DNA from: Fimousia sp036311565
Lineage (GTDB): Bacteria > Bacillota > Clostridia > Lachnospirales > Lachnospiraceae
Assembly: GCA_036311565.1 (NCBI GenBank)
Contig: JAXJPR010000042.1
Span: forward strand, 1-28,665
Reading direction: 5' to 3'
DNA: 28,665 nucleotides
The notes under the pieces were generated by a model, which worked only from the letters and a program-made list of their open reading frames with translations, did not search any database and was not told where the DNA came from. The translations under genes and the position numbers were made by a program. Positions within the stretch are counted from its first letter, which is position 1. Every line of letters starts with the position of its first letter. Positions 24,201 through 28,665 of this stretch are shown here, one piece after another.

Positions 24201-24919
24201 AGGTAGAACAAATTCAAAAAGAAATTACCTGGGAATATTCTTTTAGAGAAGAAATTGGTCACAAGATGAAGTATTCCGTATCAGAAATCAAACAAAAAAG
24301 TCAGATAGTATTGGGAGAAGAATCTGAAATAAGAGAAGTTCGGGAAGAGGTGGAACCTTTGATACCGGAATTTTTAAGATCTGAGAAAAAAATTTCTTCT
24401 ACTGCCAAAGGAACGGCGGTTCATAAATGTATGGAACTGTTAGATTTTACAAAAGACTATACAAAAGAATCGTTAGATGAGGAAATTAGGAGTTGGATCT
24501 GCCAGGGAAAAATTGATGAAAATAGTTATTCTGTTATCCCACAGAGTAAGATCTTATGGTTCCTGCGGTCTAGAATTGGAAAACGTGCCATTCGTGCAGC
24601 TAAAAATAAACAGTTGTTTCAAGAACGCCAATTTGTTATGGGACTGCCATTAAAGGAAATGCAGCCAGAAACAAATAGTAAAGAACGGGTGGTGGTGCAG
24701 GGAATCATTGATTTATTTTTTGTTGAAGACAATGAGATTATCCTGGTAGATTATAAGACAGACCGGATAAAGAGAGGACAGGAGTCGATCCTGCTTGAGC
24801 GTTATAAAGGACAGATGGATTCCTATAAAAAGGCATTAGAGCAGATGACTGGACAAAAGGTAAAGGAAGTATATCTTTCCTCTTTTTCCTTGAATAAAAA
24901 TATAAATTTATCAGAATAA
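21242..24919 (+). CDS. addA: ATP-dependent helicase/nuclease subunit A
   Basis: A UvrD/Rep-type (SF1) helicase with a C-terminal RecB-family nuclease, 1225 residues, the normal AddA length. Helicase motifs include Walker A SAAAGSGKTAVM (K28), motif Ia VVTFTNAAASEM, motif II YVDEYQDTN (about 396-404), motif III GDLKQSIYGFRQA, motif V MSIHKSKGLEYPIVFL and motif VI LYVAMTRAKDKL. The nuclease has LVDYKTD (D1170, K1172). GGAGAA precedes the start inside addB. The gene ends in the -35 element of the SASP promoter and no terminator was seen between them, so some read-through into the SASP gene is possible. Confidence 0.97.
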   Translation: MAWTSKQQSVIDSRGKNLLVSAAAGSGKTAVMVERIIEVISDESSPIDIDRLLVVTFTNAAASEMKERIMNALEKRAEQEPGNQHLIRQLSRVQKAQITTIHSFCLNLMREHFMEVDLDPGFRIGEEGEINLLLKDALDQLMEEAYEEKEEGFLAFLESYSTGKSDKRIEDFILKAYHFVRSGKNPEKWLSEANEVFHMNGESILEQKWTKYLLDDISYDVDEILFRYANLEEYANSPDVPDAHRKAVYEEGKRVQKFGREKSFSNYLEAAEEWQKTAIRGRAKKEHDKAKIKQLMDLRKETHTLIENLIEKKLPKTITEIEKELKLCSKPMGAFIQLILRFIEITEAKKREKNLVDFSDLEQYALKILSNGHDEEGNLLPSKTALEKREFYQEIYVDEYQDTNEIQEEIIRLISGESIGKDNLFMVGDLKQSIYGFRQARPELFIRRYFRYQKETEHNKLIELQNNFRSRKEVLSVTNYIFYHLMVDQIGGISYDEKVALFPTMEFPEGEKINAATELLMLHLNEETISMTDMEAEAAMIGYRIREMVDGEHPQMITCVNPDGTKGLRKAEYKDMVILLRTVSGWGEVFQEQLDKMGIPAFCESKKGSFTSIEVQTMMSMLKVLDNAKQDIPFTSFLRAPFVGMTGEEMVWMMKEYETAADQKLAVSDYFYYYLEHGKEESILQKLRKANGWLEEFRKKKCYLTIHDLIWEILTETGYYHYIGAMPNGERRQANMRMLMQKAKTFESGSYKGLFGFVRYMEQLKEYDIDYGEANVQGEHENLVRIMSIHKSKGLEYPIVFLSGMSKKFNLMDTREPILMHSDYYFGPDVIRLETREKRQTLLKKMIAAKMYEETLGEELRVLYVAMTRAKDKLIMTGAIKKMADQLWKYIRKKDQRPCNYYQIKYAASYIDWILMALVSHPAMEPLIKSYYPEKNIQFDQVDENELEVRVITPQMLVEAELNSYQKAGWQKAMLYDEIMNRADEKQVEQIQKEITWEYSFREEIGHKMKYSVSEIKQKSQIVLGEESEIREVREEVEPLIPEFLRSEKKISSTAKGTAVHKCMELLDFTKDYTKESLDEEIRSWICQGKIDENSYSVIPQSKILWFLRSRIGKRAIRAAKNKQLFQERQFVMGLPLKEMQPETNSKERVVVQGIIDLFFVEDNEIILVDYKTDRIKRGQESILLERYKGQMDSYKKALEQMTGQKVKEVYLSSFSLNKNINLSE

Positions 24920-24942
24920 AAAGAGAAAAACAGTCCATACTA
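24914..24942 (+). promoter_or_regulatory. Sigma-G-like (forespore) promoter of the SASP gene
   Basis: GAATA (24914-24918, four of five to GYATR), a 17-bp spacer and a perfect CATACTA (24936-24942), 31 bases before the SASP start. The -35 overlaps the addA stop codon. SASP genes are classical sigma-G targets, which supports the motif. Confidence 0.75.
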
Positions 24943-24973
24943 AGAGTATCAGCTGATGAAAGGAGAAAGGCAG

Positions 24974-25153
24974 ATGCCAAAAAATCCAAAACCTTTGACA
25001 GAAGATGAAATACTAAAGTATGAAATTGCAGAAGAATTAGGGCTGGCCGATAAAGTACAAAAGGAAGGATGGAAATCCCTATCTGCAAAAGAAACAGGCC
25101 GAATCGGTGGATTGATGACCAAGAGAAAAAGAGAAATAAAAAATACAAAATAG
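24974..25153 (+). CDS. Small acid-soluble spore protein, short divergent alpha/beta type
   Basis: A 59-residue, lysine-rich DNA-binding spore protein. The germination-protease recognition region is recognisable as KYEIAEELGL (15-24, cleavage expected after the glutamate of YE-IA), parallel to KLEIASEFGV of Bacillus SASPs. The second conserved block GRIGGLMTKRKRE corresponds to GSVGGEITKRLV. The N-terminus is shorter and more polar than in classical alpha/beta SASPs, as is common in Lachnospiraceae and other Clostridia. SASPs coat spore DNA and protect it from UV and heat. The start at 24974 follows GAAAGG; an in-frame ATG at 24956 precedes the ribosome binding site. A forespore promoter and a terminator flank it. 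Confidence 0.88.
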   Translation: MPKNPKPLTEDEILKYEIAEELGLADKVQKEGWKSLSAKETGRIGGLMTKRKREIKNTK

Positions 25154-25163
25154 ACAAAGTGTA

Positions 25164-25196
25164 GAAACGTCGTTGGAATTCCATCGGCGTTTCTTT
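25164..25196 (+). terminator. Terminator after the SASP gene
   Basis: GAAACGTCG (25164-25172) pairs with CGGCGTTTC (25185-25193, one G-U), and an internal palindrome TGGAATTCCA can extend the stem; TTT follows. Confidence 0.75.
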
Positions 25197-25313
25197 ATGC
25201 ATGTCCGAAGGTCAGTTTTATTTCTAATAAATAAAAAAATACCAATTTTGTATGTTAGAGTTTATAAAATTGTGGTAGAATGGTAAAATTAAAGACAATT
25301 GGAGGGAATGACC

Positions 25314-26846
25314 ATGAAAAAGATAGCAGAATTTTTATTTAGCAGAGTTGTCATAGGATTACTTGTCTTTTCCCTTCAAATTTATTGGTTTGCATCCATA
25401 GTATTTGAATTGGGAGGATACAATGATATCATTTCTTATATACTAAAAGCATTTAGTATTGCGGCGGTAATCTATATCATTAATAAAGATGACAACCCGG
25501 CATATAAATTGGCATGGGTAATTCCTATTTTGACGGTTCCTATTTTGGGAGGAATTATGTATCTGTATTTAGGAAATAAAAAGCCAGCCAGACATTTGAG
25601 AAAAGTATTAGATCAAGAGTTTAAAAAAACAGTATTTTTATTACAGCAAAAGAAGGAAATTCAAGATGAAATAAAAGAACAGTCTCCGATTGTTGCGGGG
25701 CAAAGCCATTATATTGCGAAACATGCAGGATTTCCTATTCACAAACATACTCAGACAACTTATTTTTCCAGCGGGGAAGAATGCTATGAAAGAGTGCTGG
25801 AAGAATTAAAAGAAGCCAAACATTATATTTTTATGGAATATTTTATTGTAAAAGAAGGATCCATGCTGGATGAAATGTTAGAAATTCTGGAGCAAAAAGC
25901 AAAAGAAGGCGTGGATGTCCGGTTCATGTATGATGATGTTGGCTGTATATCCGTACTAGATGCAAATTTTTATAAGAAAGTTGAAGCAAGGGGAATTTCC
26001 TGTATGAGATTTAATGAATTTATTCCCATTATATCTACTGCATGGAATAATAGAGACCATAGGAAAATTATGGTCATTGACGGTCATACAGCATTTACCG
26101 GAGGCTTTAATTTAGCAGATGAATATATTAACCGGGAAGAACGATTTGGCTATTGGAAAGATAGTGGTATCATGATAAAAGGGGATGCTGTCTGGAATTT
26201 GACCATTATGTTTCTTCAGGTCTGGAATCCGCTTCGAAAGATAGAAGAGGATTATATAAAATATCGGCCCAAATGGCATATGCAAAAGCGGATGGAAAGC
26301 GATGGCTATGTACAGCCTTATTCTGATACACCATTGGATGCAGAAACGGTCAGTGAGAACATTTATTTGAATATCATTCATGGGGCCACAAAATATCTTT
26401 ATATTACGACCCCGTATCTGATTATTGACAATGAACTGATGACGGCTCTTTGTCTTGCATCGAAGCGAGGAGTGGATGTCAGAATTATTACTCCGGGAAT
26501 TCCAGATAAAAAACTGGTATTTTTGGTGACACAGTCTTATTATCGGACATTAGTAAATGCAGGAGTGCGGATTTATGAGTATGTACCAGGATTTATCCAT
26601 GCAAAAAATGTGGTATGTGATGACAAAATTGCTACAGTTGGAACTGTGAACTGGGATTATCGCAGCTTATATCTACACTTTGAATGCGGTGTTTTCTTAT
26701 ACAACACAAAGACTGTGAAAGATATTTATGATGATTTTATAGATACAATGAAAGTAAGCAAATTGATTACGCAGGAAGAATGCATAAAACCACTGACAGC
26801 GTTGTTGGCACAAAGTATTTTACGTGTATTCTCACCATTACTGTAA
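25314..26846 (+). CDS. cls: Cardiolipin synthase (phospholipase D family)
   Basis: A 510-residue membrane enzyme joining two phosphatidylglycerols to cardiolipin and glycerol. Two N-terminal membrane helices (about 8-30 and 40-55, then a PLDc_N segment with AYKLAWVIPILTVPILGG) precede two phospholipase D domains. Both HKD motifs are complete: H249-R-K251...D256 in HRKIMVIDGHTAFTGGFN, and H429-A-K431...D436 in HAKNVVCDDKIATVGTVN. The start at 25314 follows GGAGGGA by 7 bases; the ATG at 25308 is too close to that site. The 110 bases upstream show a possible -10 (TAGAAT, 25276-25281) without a good -35. A methyltransferase gene follows 12 bases after the stop, suggesting an operon. Confidence 0.95.
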   Translation: MKKIAEFLFSRVVIGLLVFSLQIYWFASIVFELGGYNDIISYILKAFSIAAVIYIINKDDNPAYKLAWVIPILTVPILGGIMYLYLGNKKPARHLRKVLDQEFKKTVFLLQQKKEIQDEIKEQSPIVAGQSHYIAKHAGFPIHKHTQTTYFSSGEECYERVLEELKEAKHYIFMEYFIVKEGSMLDEMLEILEQKAKEGVDVRFMYDDVGCISVLDANFYKKVEARGISCMRFNEFIPIISTAWNNRDHRKIMVIDGHTAFTGGFNLADEYINREERFGYWKDSGIMIKGDAVWNLTIMFLQVWNPLRKIEEDYIKYRPKWHMQKRMESDGYVQPYSDTPLDAETVSENIYLNIIHGATKYLYITTPYLIIDNELMTALCLASKRGVDVRIITPGIPDKKLVFLVTQSYYRTLVNAGVRIYEYVPGFIHAKNVVCDDKIATVGTVNWDYRSLYLHFECGVFLYNTKTVKDIYDDFIDTMKVSKLITQEECIKPLTALLAQSILRVFSPLL

Positions 26847-26858
26847 GGAGGAAGAAAA

Positions 26859-27644
26859 ATGGCAAGTTATGAAAGTTTTGCCAGAGTGTATGATGATTTT
26901 ATGGACAATATCCCATATGATGAATGGTCAGAATATGTGATAGATCTGTTAAAAGAAGAGAATATTTTGGATGGACTTCTTCTGGATTTAGGATGTGGTA
27001 CTGGTAATATTACCCAGCGTCTTGCAGAATCTGGATATGATATGATCGGAATTGATAATTCATCAGAAATGTTAGAGATTGCACAGGAAAAATCGTTAAA
27101 AGCGAAAAACGGGATTTTATATCTTTTGCAGGATATGAGAGAGTTTGAATTATATGGTACTGTGAAGGCTGTCATTAGTATATGTGATAGCATAAATTAC
27201 ATAACTGAATTTGAGGACTTGACAGAAGTCTTTCGATTGGTTAATAATTATTTGGACCCGGAGGGAATCTTTATCTTTGACATGAACACACTGTATAAGT
27301 ATAAAATATTGCTTGCAGATCATACCATTGCTGAGGATCGGGAAGAGATGAGTTTTATTTGGGACAATTATTTCTATGAAGAAGAAAGAATCAATGAATA
27401 TCAGTTGAATCTGTTTCTTCAGGAAGAAGATGGAAGATATCGAAAGTTTATAGAAACTCATTATCAAAAAGCATATACGATAGAAGAAGTAAAAAAGGCC
27501 ATTGCTTTAAGTGGAATGGAATTTGTAGCAGTTTATGATGCATTTACAAAGAAAAGTCCAAAAGAAGACAGCGAAAGAGTCTATTTTATTGCAAGAGAAA
27601 AAGGAAAGGTGGAGCGAATTCGTAATGGAAGATTACATTATTAG
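26859..27644 (+). CDS. Class I SAM-dependent methyltransferase
   Basis: A 261-residue Rossmann-fold methyltransferase. Motif I is LLDLGCGTGNITQRLA (41-56), motif II includes MIGIDNSSEML, and QDMREFEL and ISICDSINYI follow. The N-terminal YESFARVYDDFMDNIPYDEW is typical of a widespread Firmicute family of unknown substrate. AGGAGG precedes the ATG. It lies between cls and hslO and its 3' end overlaps the hslO start by 20 bases, so all three are probably one transcript. A role in lipid, quinone or RNA modification cannot be distinguished from sequence. Confidence 0.9.
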   Translation: MASYESFARVYDDFMDNIPYDEWSEYVIDLLKEENILDGLLLDLGCGTGNITQRLAESGYDMIGIDNSSEMLEIAQEKSLKAKNGILYLLQDMREFELYGTVKAVISICDSINYITEFEDLTEVFRLVNNYLDPEGIFIFDMNTLYKYKILLADHTIAEDREEMSFIWDNYFYEEERINEYQLNLFLQEEDGRYRKFIETHYQKAYTIEEVKKAIALSGMEFVAVYDAFTKKSPKEDSERVYFIAREKGKVERIRNGRLHY

Positions 27645-28506
27645 AGGAACGGCTGCCAATAATCAGGTTCGATTTTTTGCAGCATATACAAAAGAAATAG
27701 TAGAAACAGCAAGAAAAGCCCATAATACAAGTCCTGTAGCTACAGCTGCATTGGGACGTCTTATGACTGCAGGGGCGATGATGGGAAGCATGTGCAAAAA
27801 TGACAGTGATTTATTGACATTGAAAATTCAGTGCCAGGGACCAATCGGTGGATTAATGGTAACCGCAGATTCTCATGCCAATGTAAAAGGTTATGTGCAT
27901 AATCCGAATGTCATGTTGCCAATCCGTTCTGACGGGAAATTAGATGTAGGAGGAGCCCTCGATTTGGGAGTCATGAGTGTGATCAAAGACATTGGACTAA
28001 AAGATCCATATGTAGGACAGACACATTTAGTATCTGGAGAAATTGCAGAAGATCTGACTTACTATTTTGCGACCAGTGAACAGGTTCCATCCTCTGTTGC
28101 ACTGGGAGTGCTGATGGAAAAAAACAATACGGTAAAACATGCAGGAGGATTTATTATACAGTTGATGCCGTTCGCCGAGGAAGAAGTGATTGCAGGGCTA
28201 GAAAAGAAAATTGCCCAGTTTACTTCTGTAACTACTGAATTAGAAGCAGGAAAGACACCAGAAATGATAATGGAAGACTTGTTAGGAGAATTTGGAATGA
28301 CGATTCATGACAAAATTCCTACAAAATTTTCCTGTAACTGCAGCAAAGAAAGAGTAGCAAAAGCGGTAATCAGTGTTGGAGAAAAAGATTTGAAAGAAAT
28401 GATTAACGATGGAAAACCAATTGAAGTAAATTGTCATTTCTGTAATACAAACTACGAATTTTCCATTGAAGAACTAAAAGAAATGCTGAAAAAGGCAAAA
28501 AGATAA
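27625..28506 (+). CDS. hslO: Redox-regulated holdase chaperone Hsp33
   Basis: A 293-residue cytosolic chaperone activated by oxidative unfolding. The N-terminal domain is typical (DYIIRGTAANNQVRFFAA, ATAALGRLMTAGAMMG, GPIGGLMVTADSHANVKGYV), and the C-terminal zinc switch is complete: C237-N-C239 and C270-H-F-C273, a CXC-X30-CXXC arrangement. The start at 27625 gives the normal length; upstream in-frame codons to 27535 belong to the overlapping methyltransferase gene. AAAGGTGGAG lies about 11 bases upstream within that gene. It is the last gene of the cls-methyltransferase-hslO cluster. Confidence 0.96.
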   Translation: MEDYIIRGTAANNQVRFFAAYTKEIVETARKAHNTSPVATAALGRLMTAGAMMGSMCKNDSDLLTLKIQCQGPIGGLMVTADSHANVKGYVHNPNVMLPIRSDGKLDVGGALDLGVMSVIKDIGLKDPYVGQTHLVSGEIAEDLTYYFATSEQVPSSVALGVLMEKNNTVKHAGGFIIQLMPFAEEEVIAGLEKKIAQFTSVTTELEAGKTPEMIMEDLLGEFGMTIHDKIPTKFSCNCSKERVAKAVISVGEKDLKEMINDGKPIEVNCHFCNTNYEFSIEELKEMLKKAKR

Positions 28507-28509
28507 AAA

Positions 28510-28527
28510 AAGCGGATTTATCCGCTT
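28510..28527. terminator. Hairpin directly after hslO
   Basis: AAGCGGA (28510-28516) pairs with TCCGCTT (28521-28527) over a 4-base loop. On the plus strand no T tract follows; on the minus strand the stem is followed by a run of seven Ts, so it is a better terminator for leftward transcription. Confidence 0.6.
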
Positions 28528-28539
28528 CAGACTGTAGAC

Positions 28540-28567
28540 AAAGTCCGGCACATACGTGCCGGCTTTT
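28540..28567 (+). terminator. Terminator of the cls-methyltransferase-hslO unit
   Basis: A GC-rich stem CCGGCAC/GTGCCGG with a 4-base loop, flanked by AAAG and CTTTTT. Confidence 0.85.
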
Positions 28568-28578
28568 TCTGCTTTATG

Positions 28579-28621
28579 GAGCCGAAAGTCCTTGATTCCA
28601 AAGACTTATAGGCTCTTTTTT
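28579..28621 (+). terminator. Second terminator-like hairpin before the next gene
   Basis: GAGCC (28579-28583) with GGCTC (28611-28615), inner AAGTC (28586-28590) with GACTT (28603-28607), followed by six Ts. Confidence 0.7.
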
Positions 28622-28623
28622 GA

Positions 28624-28665
28624 TATAATAAAAGTATTAAAATAGGCGGGGTGAAATGTTTATGA
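28624..28665 (+). promoter_or_regulatory. -10 element and ribosome binding site of a gene cut off by the window end
   Basis: TATAAT at 28624-28629 (no clear -35) and GGCGGGG at 28646-28652 precede ATG codons at 28656 and 28662. Too little coding sequence remains to identify the product. Confidence 0.5.

Noticed and set aside
27535..27624. 30-codon upstream extension of hslO
   Set aside because: It lies in the coding region of the methyltransferase; the ATG at 27625 gives the standard Hsp33 N-terminus.

Overview
The window looks like chromosomal DNA of an anaerobic, endospore-forming, low-GC Firmicute, most likely Lachnospiraceae. The reasons are the low GC content, strong AGGAGG-type ribosome binding sites, the spoVA genes, a short divergent alpha/beta SASP, AddAB instead of RecBCD, a leucine T-box and a TPP riboswitch. 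No phage, transposase, CRISPR array, rRNA or tRNA was recognised. It reads as ordinary core chromosome; the interest lies in how the sporulation genes are arranged and in a few degenerate or uncharacterised proteins.

Layout. 1-1051: the end of an ABC exporter and an S26 (SipW-like, Ser/His) peptidase, closed by a terminator. 1053-2643: spoVAA-AB-AC behind a sigma-G-like promoter. 2644-2971: a gene-poor stretch with what may be a decayed reading frame. 2972-4463: a cytoplasmic parvulin and a HAD phosphatase. 4444-5960: thiC on the minus strand with a TPP riboswitch and a consensus promoter. 5978-6385: cytidine deaminase. 6403-7831: spoVAD-AE behind a second sigma-G-like promoter. 7957-10335 (minus): a class A PBP homologue whose active-site motifs are eroded in both catalytic domains. 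10444-11393: a small DUF6514-like protein and a YigZ/IMPACT protein. 11402-12513: a promoter, a short hairpin-rich leader with an internal terminator, and a secreted N-acetylmuramoyl-L-alanine amidase. 12574-14648 (minus): leuA with a CUC-specifier T-box. 14706-16739: a ClC-type antiporter and a small unknown protein. 16744-17344: an acidic lipoprotein behind a third sigma-G-like promoter. 17346-17783 (minus): a membrane-anchored FMN_bind-like protein. 17881-24919: addB-addA. 24914-25196: the SASP gene behind a fourth sigma-G-like promoter. 25314-28506: cardiolipin synthase, a SAM methyltransferase and Hsp33, followed by stacked hairpins and the leader of a further gene cut off by the window end.

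How the genes relate. The spoVA genes, normally one forespore operon that builds the dipicolinic acid channel, are split here into AA-AB-AC and AD-AE by about 3.8 kb of vegetative genes on both strands. Each half has its own promoter of the form GYATR, 17 bp, CATNNTA. The same pattern with the same 17-bp spacing precedes the SASP gene and the uncharacterised lipoprotein, so the window appears to hold four forespore transcription units. The other genes are housekeeping: thiamine (thiC), leucine (leuA), pyrimidine salvage (cdd), DNA repair (addAB), phospholipid synthesis (cls), redox chaperoning (hslO) and envelope remodelling (amidase, PBP-like protein). All promoter, riboswitch and motif statements are read by eye from the sequence; no alignment or database search was run.
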